From: Bacteroidaceae bacterium
GTDB lineage: Bacteria > Bacteroidota > Bacteroidia > Bacteroidales > Bacteroidaceae
Reading direction: 5' to 3'
DNA: 64,000 nt
Assembly: GCA_017542145.1 (NCBI GenBank)
Contig: JAFXXQ010000040.1
Coordinates: 35,311-99,310, forward strand
Shown: piece by piece, positions 25,588 through 34,657 of the stretch
Layout: each line of letters starts with the position of its first letter
Position numbering within the stretch: the stretch's first letter is position 1
Translations under genes and position numbers: made by a program
The notes under the pieces: model-generated
Database searches by the model: none
Seen by the model: only the letters and a program-made list of their open reading frames with translations
Told to the model about the DNA's origin: nothing

Positions 25588-25619
25588 TTTGCATTATCTG
25601 TCGGCTTATACTACCTTTG
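25588..25619 (+). promoter_or_regulatory. promoter of the RNA methyltransferase gene
   Basis: TTTG at 25588-25591 and TACCTTTG at 25612-25619 with a 20-nt spacer; start codon 17 nt downstream. Confidence 0.75.
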
Positions 25620-25635
25620 CAGCCTATTTAAGAAA

Positions 25636-26436
25636 ATGAACATTATTGAACTGACATCGCTTGAGGAGCCGGGCGTAGAGGTTTATGCAGGACTTGCAAA
25701 CCCGCGGAAAGGCACGGAGGCTGAGGGGCTTTTTATTGTGGAGAGCCCGAAGGTGATACGCGTGGCGCTGGATGCGGGATGCGAGCCCGTGTCGTTGCTG
25801 ATGGAACAGCGGCACGTGACAGGCGACGCGTCTGACATCGTGGCTCGTTGCGGCAATATCCCCGTCTATACGGGGGAGCGCGACCTGCTGGCACGACTGA
25901 CAGGCTACACGCTGACGCGTGGGGTGCTCTGCGCCATGCGCCGCCTCGCTCCGAGGACGGCAGAAGGGGTGTTGCAAGGGGCGCGACGCGTATGCGTCAT
26001 CGACGGAGTGTGCGACTCAACAAACATCGGCGCCATCTTCCGTAGTGCTGCGGCGCTGGGTATTGACGGATTGCTGGTGACAGCTGACAGCTGCGACCCG
26101 CTGAACCGGCGTGCCGTACGCGTCAGCATGGGAGCGGTATTCCTGGTGCCTTGGACGATAGTTCCTGCGGACGGGCTCTTTGAACTCCTTCACGACAATG
26201 GCTTCAAGGCTGTAGCGATGGCGCTGACAGACAACTCGGTAGCCATCGACGACGAGATGTTGGGAGACGAAGAGCGCTTAGCCATCATCATGGGTACGGA
26301 AGGCGACGGCCTGCCGCACGACGTCATCCACCGGGCAGATTATGTGGCTCGCATCCCTATGGCGCACGGCGTCGATTCCCTCAATGTAGCAGCAGCCTCA
26401 GCAGTAGCCTTTTGGGAGCTACGTAAAAAAGAATGA
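25636..26436 (+). CDS. TrmH/SpoU-family RNA 2'-O-methyltransferase
   Basis: A 266-residue SPOUT methyltransferase. An N-terminal substrate-binding domain (residues ~1-100) precedes the knotted catalytic domain with motif 1 DSTNIGAIFRSAAALG, motif 2 IIMGTEGDGLP and motif 3 IPMAHGVDSLNVAAASAVA. It uses S-adenosylmethionine to methylate ribose in 23S rRNA or tRNA; the exact nucleotide cannot be told. Length and motifs are normal. It is preceded by one of the best promoter matches here and stands alone. Confidence 0.9.
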   Translation: MNIIELTSLEEPGVEVYAGLANPRKGTEAEGLFIVESPKVIRVALDAGCEPVSLLMEQRHVTGDASDIVARCGNIPVYTGERDLLARLTGYTLTRGVLCAMRRLAPRTAEGVLQGARRVCVIDGVCDSTNIGAIFRSAAALGIDGLLVTADSCDPLNRRAVRVSMGAVFLVPWTIVPADGLFELLHDNGFKAVAMALTDNSVAIDDEMLGDEERLAIIMGTEGDGLPHDVIHRADYVARIPMAHGVDSLNVAAASAVAFWELRKKE

Positions 26437-26538
26437 TTAGGAATTAGAAATCAGGAACCGGCTGTTTGCAACTGCAATCCTCCTTATCCTTTTTAAATTA
26501 ATTTCTTCATTCCTCATTCTTATTCCATATTTTTTCAT

Positions 26539-26546
26539 TATCTTCG
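26539..26546 (+). promoter_or_regulatory. -7 box of the kinase-regulator-GH2 operon
   Basis: TATCTTCG (one mismatch to TAnnTTTG) lies 7 nt before the kinase start codon. The upstream -33 region is not recognisable, as at activator-dependent promoters. Confidence 0.4.
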
Positions 26547-26553
26547 CGGCGTA

Positions 26554-29500
26554 ATGAGGAAACTGCTCTATTTGCTGCTGTGGGCGGCTGTGCTGACGGG
26601 ATGTCACCCGACGAGTCAGACGGACGTGCTGAACCGTGCTATAGATGCCATGCGCGTCTATCAGCGTACGGCGGACAACCGTGCTTTCTATGAGCAATGG
26701 CTTCGCGCCCGTCATGCCATAGACCGCATCCAGGAGGAGGAGGCTTCGCTCACCCCTGCCGAACGGGAGCAATTCCTTTGGGCAAGGGATGAATTCTACC
26801 TTATCTCTGTCACCTATCACCACACGATGGGGCACTACGACCAAGTGCAGGCAGACATGGATGCCATCGATGAAACGGAGCTTGCGGCTCGCGACTCGGC
26901 TCAATGGCGTCACTACCACTTCATGCGCAGCCTTGCCGTCCATGTGGGCGACGAAGAACTTGCGCGGCAGGCGTGGGAACTTTCGCATTATGGCGACTCA
27001 GCCTATTGGGTAACGGAATCCCGCATCCATCGTGCGGCAGCACTCAATAAAGCGGGGCTTTGCCTGGCGTCGCTCGACACGCTGCAACTCGCCTACGACT
27101 GTATTGCGGAGGACAACGTGCCGGAATGTCTGTGCCGTATCTCGGAGCAGGTGAGTGTAGCCTACGCCGGATTGGGCAAGAAAGATTCGTCAGATATCTA
27201 CCGCAACATCTATCTAGACATGCTGGAGGTCATCCGCGAGAATAAAGAGCTTGAGTACCGCACGGCAGAAGCAGAGCGGCGCACGGCAGAGGTGCGAAGA
27301 CTATCGGGGGCATTTCTGATATTCCTTGTGGCGTTTATCATCGGCTTTGCCGTACTGGCTGTTCTGGCACAGACGCGCCATCGGCAGTTTACCAGACGTA
27401 TGGGGGAACGGCACGACGAGCGCATGGAGCAATTCTACGATGAACTGACACTTCATCGCGGAAGACTAGCTGAGAACAAGCGAGCATACGTCCGGCGCAA
27501 GGCATCGCTGGCAATTGTCACCAGCATCATCCCCTATATCGACCGCATGCGCCATGCGCTAAATCGGACAAGCCAAAATGACAGCAAACGGGCAAGCCAA
27601 GTTGATCTCTCCTACGTCAGCGAGTTAGCAGAGCGAATTGAGAAACTGAACGACATTCTGGCGGGATGGATTCAAACCCGTCAAGGTATCGTGGGGCTGC
27701 ATATTGAGACCTTTGCCGTTAGCGGGCTTTTTGACATCCTCAGCCGCCGGCGTAGTGCTTTCGAAAGGCAAGGGCTGCAGCTCGACGTAGCTGACACCGA
27801 TGCCTGGGTGAAAGCCGACAGAGCGCTTACGCTCTTCATGTTGAACACGTTGACAGACAACGCCCGCAAGTTCACGCCTGAGGGAGGACACATCAGCCTC
27901 AGTACCGACGTAAAGGATGACTATGTGGAACTGAGCGTCTCTGACACAGGTGTGGGCCTTTCGGAAGAAGACATCAAGGAAATCCTTGGGCACAAGGTTG
28001 TGGACGTATCACGCATCGGAGGTGAAGGAGCTGAGCACGGCAGCGGCTTCGGACTGATGAACTGCAAGGGTATCATCGATAAATACCAGAAGACCGACAG
28101 TTTCTTCTCTGTCTGTCAACTGGGCATCGACAGCACGCCGGGACAAGGCAGCCGCTTCTGGTTCCGCCTGCCCAAAGCCGTGCGGAGGGCTATGGCGATA
28201 GTAATGGCCATAGCGACGACCCACATTAACGCCAATGCTGACGAACAAATGCTGAACAGGGCAGCGGCATTAGCCGACAGCGTCTATTATGCCAATCTGG
28301 AAGGCCGTTACGAGGATGCCATCTGCTTTGGTGATTCAGCCCTTAGTTACCTCAACGCCGATCTGCGTCAACGCTCTGAAAGCGAACTCGACACCCTTAC
28401 TCTTACAGGCCAACGCGGCGGGCTTATAGAAAAACAATGGTGGATGAGCGACTTTGAGACAGACTATTACACCATCCTCGATGTCCGCAACGAACTCGCC
28501 ATTGCCTACCTTGCCCTCCACCAACTGGACAACTACAGATTCAACAATCGCTCATACACCGAACTTTACAAGCTGACCAGCGAAGACACTACGCTGGCCG
28601 ATTATATAGCCCAGATGCAACAGACACGGCGTGACATCGTGACTATGCTGGTGGTGGGACTGATGGTGCTTCTGGCGTTCATCATCTTCTGGTGGACGTA
28701 TATCGTCCGTCCGCGAAAAGCACTCCGCCACGAACTGGAGAGACGCGACAAGGAATTGGAACAAATGATGGACGAGGACAACGAAATGCGCCGTGTCCGC
28801 TACGAAGAGAACCGACTACACGTGCAGAACATGGTACTCGACAACTGTCTGTCAACCATCAAGCACGAGACCTCCTACTATCCGGGACGCATCCGGAAGA
28901 TGGCCGACCACCTGAGTTCTGCCAGCGAACCCGATAGAAAGCAACTCCTCGACATGGCCGAACTGACGGATTTCTACCGCGAAATCTTCGGAACATTAAC
29001 GTCCTGCGCTGCTCGACAACTGGAGGAGAGTCCCTTCCGACGTCTGGAAATCTCCTGTGAGAAACTGCTTGGAGATGCTGCAACATACCTACAAGACAAA
29101 GCAGTTTCCACCGGTCTTCCTGGCCTATCGCTACAGATCTCGCACGACGGGAGCAGCATCAGCGGCGATGAGGTGATGTTGACTTACCTCATGGAAAGTC
29201 TGATAGATGAGGCGCTATCCAGTACTTCACGGAAAATGCTTGAGAACTATGAAAAGATGCGTTTCCATCGGAAGGAAGACAACGCCGAACCGCTTCCCCA
29301 TCCACTCTCAATGAGTGCTCGTAGCGAAGACAAATTCGTCGTTATCCGTTTCACCAACCTCAGCAAGACTCTCACCCCCAATGAGTTGCAGGAACTCTTC
29401 TATCCCTCGGCTAATGGCACAGGATATATCATCTGCCGTCAGATAGTACGCGAACACGACGAATACTTCGGGCATATCGGTTGCCGCATCAAAGCCGAGC

Positions 29501-29571
29501 GAGCCACTCCCGAAGGTGGACTTACCATTCTTTTCACCTTGCCAGCCAGCAAAAGAATAATCAGAACGTAA
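26554..29571 (+). CDS. double sensor histidine kinase (DUF5112/DUF5113-type)
   Basis: A 1005-residue protein that looks like two membrane kinases joined end to end. First half: lipobox TGC near residue 17, periplasmic TPR-like helices, membrane helix (~250-272), and an ATPase domain with N box DNARKF, G1 DTGVGL and G2 GSGFGLMNC. Its dimerisation helix reads RKASLAIVTSIIPYIDRMRH, with no His at the usual H-box. A second signal-like helix (AMAIVMAIATTHINANA, ~550-566) opens the second half: helical sensor domain, membrane helix (~697-720), an H-box-like STIKHETSYYPGRI, and an ATPase lacking N and G1 boxes. It heads an operon with a response regulator and GH2 enzyme. Confidence 0.75.
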   Translation: MRKLLYLLLWAAVLTGCHPTSQTDVLNRAIDAMRVYQRTADNRAFYEQWLRARHAIDRIQEEEASLTPAEREQFLWARDEFYLISVTYHHTMGHYDQVQADMDAIDETELAARDSAQWRHYHFMRSLAVHVGDEELARQAWELSHYGDSAYWVTESRIHRAAALNKAGLCLASLDTLQLAYDCIAEDNVPECLCRISEQVSVAYAGLGKKDSSDIYRNIYLDMLEVIRENKELEYRTAEAERRTAEVRRLSGAFLIFLVAFIIGFAVLAVLAQTRHRQFTRRMGERHDERMEQFYDELTLHRGRLAENKRAYVRRKASLAIVTSIIPYIDRMRHALNRTSQNDSKRASQVDLSYVSELAERIEKLNDILAGWIQTRQGIVGLHIETFAVSGLFDILSRRRSAFERQGLQLDVADTDAWVKADRALTLFMLNTLTDNARKFTPEGGHISLSTDVKDDYVELSVSDTGVGLSEEDIKEILGHKVVDVSRIGGEGAEHGSGFGLMNCKGIIDKYQKTDSFFSVCQLGIDSTPGQGSRFWFRLPKAVRRAMAIVMAIATTHINANADEQMLNRAAALADSVYYANLEGRYEDAICFGDSALSYLNADLRQRSESELDTLTLTGQRGGLIEKQWWMSDFETDYYTILDVRNELAIAYLALHQLDNYRFNNRSYTELYKLTSEDTTLADYIAQMQQTRRDIVTMLVVGLMVLLAFIIFWWTYIVRPRKALRHELERRDKELEQMMDEDNEMRRVRYEENRLHVQNMVLDNCLSTIKHETSYYPGRIRKMADHLSSASEPDRKQLLDMAELTDFYREIFGTLTSCAARQLEESPFRRLEISCEKLLGDAATYLQDKAVSTGLPGLSLQISHDGSSISGDEVMLTYLMESLIDEALSSTSRKMLENYEKMRFHRKEDNAEPLPHPLSMSARSEDKFVVIRFTNLSKTLTPNELQELFYPSANGTGYIICRQIVREHDEYFGHIGCRIKAERATPEGGLTILFTLPASKRIIRT

Positions 29572-29601
29572 ACAGAGAAATGTCAATCAGAAATAAAAAT
29601 T

Positions 29602-30318
29602 ATGTCTTGGAAAGTAATCATTGTTGAAGATGTCCGACTAGAACTGAAAGGAACAGAGGAGATATTTCGCAACGAAATTCCCGAAGCGGAAGTTATCGGA
29701 ACGGCCATGACGGAGGAGGCTTTCTGGCCGCTGATGGAAAAACAGCTCCCCGACATGGTGCTGCTCGACCTAGGACTGGGTGGCTCTACAACCATTGGTG
29801 TAGATATCTGTCGAAACATCCGAAAAAAATATCCTTCGGTGAAAGTGCTCATCTTTACCGGCGAAGTACTGAATGAAAAGCTCTGGGTGGATGCCCTTGA
29901 CGCTGGAGCCAACGGCATCGTACTGAAAACCGGCGAGTTGCTCACCCGCAGCGAGGTACAACGTGTCATGGAGGGCAAGCAATGGGTCTTCAACCAGCCT
30001 ATTCTGGAGAAAATCGTTGCTCGTTTCCGCCAGTTCGTCAACGCAGAAACCCTGCGGCGAAAGGCCATCATCACCTATGACATCGACGAATACGACGAAC
30101 GTTTCCTCCGCCATCTTGCCTTGGGCTACACGAAGGATATGATAGCCGGATTGCGAACAATGCCCTTTAGCACCAAATCTCTGGAAAAGCGTCAAGTGGA
30201 TTTGGTTTCACGCCTTTTCCCCGACAACGACGGACGTTCCATCAATTCCACGCGTCTCGTCGTACGCGCCATCGAACTCCATATCATTGATGTGGACAAT
30301 CTCACCCCAGATGACTAA
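29602..30318 (+). CDS. response regulator with C-terminal HTH-like domain
   Basis: A 238-residue regulator. The receiver domain has Glu9-Asp10, phospho-acceptor Asp56 (MVLLDLGLGG), Thr86 and Lys109, all in place. The C-terminal domain (~150-230) holds LALGYTKDMIAGLRTMPFSTKS, which resembles a LuxR-like helix-turn-helix in the form seen with DUF5932. It lies 30 nt after the double kinase and 12 nt before the next gene, so kinase and regulator are a cognate pair. The likely target is its own operon, including the beta-galactosidase; this is inference. Confidence 0.82.
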   Translation: MSWKVIIVEDVRLELKGTEEIFRNEIPEAEVIGTAMTEEAFWPLMEKQLPDMVLLDLGLGGSTTIGVDICRNIRKKYPSVKVLIFTGEVLNEKLWVDALDAGANGIVLKTGELLTRSEVQRVMEGKQWVFNQPILEKIVARFRQFVNAETLRRKAIITYDIDEYDERFLRHLALGYTKDMIAGLRTMPFSTKSLEKRQVDLVSRLFPDNDGRSINSTRLVVRAIELHIIDVDNLTPDD

Positions 30319-30330
30319 AAGTTAGAGAAA

Positions 30331-30993
30331 ATGAAGCGCACATTTCCCTTTACGACCTTGTATATACTGCTGTTGTTGATAGCAGTCCTTGCTTCGTGGT
30401 TAGTGGGGTTATATGGCGTGGATAGCGTAAACAATTTGCTTTCCAGCGAGGGTGTCCGATGGTGGATGCGCTCCATACTTCCGGCCTTTACGGCATCTCC
30501 TGTGGGAGAGATTCTGCTTGTATTGTTTACACTAGGAACTATCAAGTCTGTTGGCCATCCAGGCAACAAGTCAACCAATAAAAAAGCATGGGTTGTGGCT
30601 TTGTTGGCCTTCGCTGTGTTGGCGAGCATTGTGCTTTGGGGTATTCTCAGCGGCAACCTCCTAAGCGTGACGGGGCATTGGGCACATAGTCCCTTACAAG
30701 CTGGATGGCTGCCCGTACTCGCCTTGTTGGTGGGGATTCCCTGTCTCTGCTTTGGATTAGCCAACGGCACACTAACCGGCAGCACACAGGTACTAGAGGC
30801 TGTCAGCTGCGAGGTGACCCGTTGTGCACCAGCATTTGTAACACTCTTCATTGCCTCGCAGTTAACAGCCGTACTGGACTATAGCCGTTTGCCCGCAGCC
30901 AATGGTATAGAATCTAGTACATACCGTGCCATAGTCTTTGCCATTTACTGGCTTCCATTTATCGTTGCTTACCTTAGAAAAACAAAAATATGA
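30331..30993 (+). CDS. small polytopic membrane protein, AbgT-like N-terminus
   Basis: A 220-residue protein with five to six membrane helices. The segment VNNLLSSEGVRWWMRSIL, followed by a helix, recalls the N-terminal part of AbgT-family transporters, but the protein is less than half the length of a full transporter. The loop HPGNKSTNKKAW is encoded by the GTCAACAAG-type repeat found elsewhere. It is third in the kinase-regulator operon, and its stop overlaps the start of the GH2 gene (ATGA), which implies coupled translation. It could be a signalling accessory or a reduced transporter; confidence in either is low. Confidence 0.55.
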   Translation: MKRTFPFTTLYILLLLIAVLASWLVGLYGVDSVNNLLSSEGVRWWMRSILPAFTASPVGEILLVLFTLGTIKSVGHPGNKSTNKKAWVVALLAFAVLASIVLWGILSGNLLSVTGHWAHSPLQAGWLPVLALLVGIPCLCFGLANGTLTGSTQVLEAVSCEVTRCAPAFVTLFIASQLTAVLDYSRLPAANGIESSTYRAIVFAIYWLPFIVAYLRKTKI

Positions 30994-33566
30994 AAAAACT
31001 TCTATCTTGCATCTTCCATCTTCAACTATCATTCTTCGGCTGCTTACTGCTGATGACAGCCTGTACAACCCAAGTCAAAGAGACAGAGAGCATACGCCGT
31101 GTAGTCAACATCGACAACGATTGGTTGTTTACCCTGACGGACTACGAAGCCATGCCCTACCCTTCCACGGGCATCGCCGACAGCGAATCGCTGGCTGACG
31201 TCAGAGCTGCTGACGGACAATGGCGTCATTTGAACGTCCCCCACGATTGGGCTATCGAAGGCGAATTCAGCGAAAAGAATCCTTCCGGAACAGGTGGCGG
31301 CGCGTTGCCGGGCGGAATCGGCTGGTATCGTAAGCACTTCACGCTGGCTGACTTCGGGCTGAGCGACAAAACTGACGCCAAACTGCTCATCCGTTTCGAC
31401 GGCGTCTATATGAACTCCACCGTCTGGCTCAACGGCCATAAGCTGGGCAACCGTCCCTATGGCTACATCTCCTTTGAATACGACATGACGCCATATATTA
31501 ACAAGGAGGGAGAGAACGTCCTTGCTGTGCGCGTCGATAACAGCGACCAGCCCAACAGCCGTTGGTACAGCGGGTGCGGTATCTTCCGCAGCGTCTATGT
31601 CACAGCCGTCAACCCTGTCCACATTGTGCCGTGGGACACCTATGTGCTGCCCCATGCTCCTTTGGCCGATGCCTATCACTATGGTGAAGCTGACAGCCTC
31701 GTCATCACCTTGGCAGGAACGGAAGCCCAGTCGACGGCTCCCCTGCAAGCTCGGGTCGCCATATATAATAAGGAAAAGAAAGCTATTTTCACCACCGAGA
31801 CCTCCTTCAACGGCGCTACTGCCGGAATACGCTTCCGCATTCCTGGTGCCGAACGCTGGAGTGTTGAGAACCCCTACCTCTACACGGCCAGCATCGAACT
31901 CATCCGCGACGGCAGTCCCATCGACGACTATGCCTTCCGCTTCGGCATCCGCGACTTTGTCTTCAACCCCGAACAGGGCTTTTCGCTCAACGGCAAGCCC
32001 ATGAAGCTCAACGGCGTCTGCCTGCATCACGACCTCGGATGCCTCGGCTCTGCCGTCAACCGCCGTGCTGTACAGCGACAGCTGGAGATTATGCGCGGCA
32101 TGGGTGTCAACGCCGTCCGCTGCAGCCACAATCCGCCTTCGCAGGAGTTACTTGAGCTCTGCGACGAGATGGGCTTCCTCGTCATGGACGAGGCCTTCGA
32201 CATGTGGTATCGCCGCAAGACGCAACGCGACTACGCCCGCTTCTTCACCGAGTGGCACGAGCGCGACCTGGGCGACCTGGTCCGCCGCGACCGCAACCAC
32301 CCCTCCGTCGTCATGTGGAGCATCGGCAACGAGGTGCTCGAGCAATGGGACGACGCCCGCGCCGACAACCTCTCCCTCGAAGAGGCTAACATGATTCTCA
32401 ACGCCGGCCACGACTACTCCGAGCCGCTCGACACGGGCTTCACCTTCAACCAGCTGCTGACGCGCCACCTCTGCGACATCGTGCGCCGCCTCGACCCCTC
32501 GCGTCCCATCACCGCTGGCTGCAACGCCGCCGACCCGCGCAACAACCTCTTCTGCGAAGGGGGCGTCGATATCATCGGCTTCAACTACCACGAGTATAGC
32601 TTCCCCCGTGTGCCCGAATGGTTCCCCGGCCGCCCGTTCATCATCAGCGAGAGCGTCTCTGCCCTGCAGACACGCGGCTACTACCGTATGCCCAGCGACA
32701 GCATCTTCGTGCAGCCCTCGCGCTGGGACCGCCCCTTCTTCGACCCCTCCTTTAAGTGCAGCGCCTACGACAACAGCCACGCTCCCTGGAGCAGCACCCA
32801 CGAGAAGAACCTACGCTACTACAATGACCTTCCCTTCATCGCCGGACAGTTCATCTGGAGCGGTTTCGACTACATCGGCGAACCCACGCCCTACGGCTGG
32901 CCCGCCCGCAGCAGCTATTTCGGCGTCGTCGATCTTGCAGGTTTCCCCAAGGACGTCTATTACCTCTACAAGAGCGAGTGGACTGACGAAACTGTGCTCC
33001 ACGTCTTCCCCCACTGGAACTGGGAGGCTGGGCAGACCGTCGACGTCTGGGCCTATTTCAACCATGCCGACGAAGCCGAGCTGTTTGTCAACGGCAAGTC
33101 ACAGGGCGTCCGCACCAAGGGACGTGACTTCCACACCCAATGGCGTGTGACCTACGAGCCGGGAGAGATACGTGTCATCACCCGCAAGGACGGACGCGAG
33201 GTGAAGTCCGAAACCATCCGCACCGCCGGTGCCCCTGCTGCCATCCGCCTGACGCCCGACCGCACGCGCCTCGCTGCCGACGGGCGTGACCTCAGCTTCG
33301 TCACGGTCGACATCGTCGACAAGGACGGCAACCTCTGTCCCCATGCCGACAACCTTGTCAATTTTTCCGTCAACGGACCGACCTTCGTGGCAGGTGTTGA
33401 TAACGGTTTGCAAACCTCGCTCGAAAGCTTCAAGGCACCCTATCGCCGCGCCTTCAACGGCAAGTGCCTGGTTGTCCTCCAGAACGACGGCAGCAGCGGC
33501 CGTGCCACCCTCACCGCTACTTCCGAAGGTCTCACCACAGCCAAGCAGACTTTTACCTTCAAGTAG
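30990..33566 (+). CDS. glycoside hydrolase family 2 beta-galactosidase lipoprotein
   Basis: An 858-residue GH2 enzyme with a lipoprotein signal (lipobox LMTAC). Order: sugar-binding jelly roll (~45-220), Ig-like domain, TIM barrel, DUF4982-like domain and a C-terminal Ig-like domain (from ~residue 745). The acid/base Glu lies in WSIGNEVLEQWD (~residue 448) and the nucleophile Glu in IISESVSAL (~residue 554). This architecture is common among Bacteroidetes beta-galactosidases acting on host or plant glycans. It is the last gene of a four-gene operon headed by a sensor kinase, with an ATGA overlap to the gene before, so expression is probably induced by a sugar signal. Confidence 0.87.
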   Translation: MKKLLSCIFHLQLSFFGCLLLMTACTTQVKETESIRRVVNIDNDWLFTLTDYEAMPYPSTGIADSESLADVRAADGQWRHLNVPHDWAIEGEFSEKNPSGTGGGALPGGIGWYRKHFTLADFGLSDKTDAKLLIRFDGVYMNSTVWLNGHKLGNRPYGYISFEYDMTPYINKEGENVLAVRVDNSDQPNSRWYSGCGIFRSVYVTAVNPVHIVPWDTYVLPHAPLADAYHYGEADSLVITLAGTEAQSTAPLQARVAIYNKEKKAIFTTETSFNGATAGIRFRIPGAERWSVENPYLYTASIELIRDGSPIDDYAFRFGIRDFVFNPEQGFSLNGKPMKLNGVCLHHDLGCLGSAVNRRAVQRQLEIMRGMGVNAVRCSHNPPSQELLELCDEMGFLVMDEAFDMWYRRKTQRDYARFFTEWHERDLGDLVRRDRNHPSVVMWSIGNEVLEQWDDARADNLSLEEANMILNAGHDYSEPLDTGFTFNQLLTRHLCDIVRRLDPSRPITAGCNAADPRNNLFCEGGVDIIGFNYHEYSFPRVPEWFPGRPFIISESVSALQTRGYYRMPSDSIFVQPSRWDRPFFDPSFKCSAYDNSHAPWSSTHEKNLRYYNDLPFIAGQFIWSGFDYIGEPTPYGWPARSSYFGVVDLAGFPKDVYYLYKSEWTDETVLHVFPHWNWEAGQTVDVWAYFNHADEAELFVNGKSQGVRTKGRDFHTQWRVTYEPGEIRVITRKDGREVKSETIRTAGAPAAIRLTPDRTRLAADGRDLSFVTVDIVDKDGNLCPHADNLVNFSVNGPTFVAGVDNGLQTSLESFKAPYRRAFNGKCLVVLQNDGSSGRATLTATSEGLTTAKQTFTFK

Positions 33567-33733
33567 CAAATACGTTTTCGTTGACTTTGGGGCTGGCGGA
33601 CAACCCTTGTACCTCCATTCCACTACCCAAGTGCCTGCTGCCGGGCGGTTTCTTTTCTTGCCTTGTCACTCGCAACAGACGGCTTCGGAGTTGCTGCTTA
33701 TACTATTCCCGCAGCCCCTTGGGCTGCGCGCGC

Positions 33734-33817
33734 AGAATCAAACTCTGGCAAATTAGAATCAAACGCTGGCAGATTAGAATCAAACTCTACGGAAATAGAA
33801 TCAAACTCTGTCGCCAC
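33734..33817. repeat. tandem array, 4 x 21 bp (AGAATCAAACTCTGGCAAAT-type)
   Basis: Four consecutive 21-bp units start AGAATCAAAC at 33734, 33755, 33776 and 33797; the first ten bases are identical in all and the second half varies. It lies in the non-coding stretch after the beta-galactosidase gene. 33567-34657 holds no credible gene: besides this array it carries the GGTAAGTGTT cluster, A/T-rich stretches and the left MITE arm. Confidence 0.85.
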
Positions 33818-34119
33818 AACATCAACCGCCACCAATGGAACATCAAATACCCATTTTTTCTTTTTTTCTTTTTAACACGAATAACCATGAATACCCACAA
33901 ATTACCCAAAAATTTATTCATGAAAAATTCGTGTTTATTCATGGTCATTCGTGTTTTCTTCAAAAAATCATTCGGCGTGCGAAGCTCCACGCCGCAACGC
34001 CATTCGTTCAATTCGCCCAATTCGCCGACAAAAGAACATTACACGTTGGTTTATTAAAACGGCGAATTGAACGAATTAAACGAATTGTCTTTTTCGTGGT
34101 TTTTTTTCAAAAAACCCCT

Positions 34120-34448
34120 AACACTTACCTTTTTCGTCCTAACCCGCTATGGAAAAGCGTATTAACCGAGGTAAGTGTTGCTCAAACACCTACCAAACAC
34201 TTACCTAAGACTTACCTAAGACTTACCGTTACGCTTACCCCAAGAGCAAATAAGGCAACTGATTCTGTAGAAAATAGTTAGGATATGGAAAAAGATAGGA
34301 AGAAGATAGGAAAAGAGAGGCAGAAGACTGTTAGGAGTCAGGTAAGTGTGTGGTAAATGTTTGGTAAGTGTTTGGTAAGTGTTCAACAAACACTTACCAC
34401 TCCTAAGGCGCTCTATGATAATTCGTTGTGCGGAAAATGGTAAGTGTT
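34120..34448. repeat. cluster of GGTAAGTGTT 10-mers in both orientations
   Basis: Exact copies at 34120-34129(-), 34170-34179(+), 34196-34205(-), 34363-34372(+), 34374-34383(+), 34389-34398(-) and 34439-34448(+), with near copies between (34208-34233, 34341-34361). A random 10-mer would not recur like this in 330 bp. The last + and - copies at 34374-34398 form a short hairpin. It ends 50 bp before the MITE/IS. Function unknown; protein-binding or replication-associated repeats are possible. Confidence 0.8.
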
Positions 34449-34603
34449 GGCATTTTTTTCGAAAAAACTATAAAAATCCGTCCGTTTATTTGGGTTAAAC
34501 CGTTCGGGCGGATTTGCAATCCGACCGCGTGAATAGAGGGATTTGCAATCACTAGTGGTCGAAAGATTTAACTAATTTAAACAATTAATAGTCAGCTATT
34601 TAT

Positions 34604-34634
34604 TTTGTTGATTCAGCTATTTTTCGTACCTTTG
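34604..34634 (+). promoter_or_regulatory. promoter of the IS transposase
   Basis: TTTG at 34604-34607 and TACCTTTG at 34627-34634, spacer 19 nt, start codon 24 nt downstream. The element therefore carries its own host-type promoter. Confidence 0.65.
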
Positions 34635-34657
34635 CGGAGTAATTATTAGGTAAGGTT

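Noticed and set aside
33835..34281. Possible 148-residue protein in the repeat-rich gap
   Set aside because: It runs through A/T-rich text and the GGTAAGTGTT repeats, and its peptide has no domain-like character.
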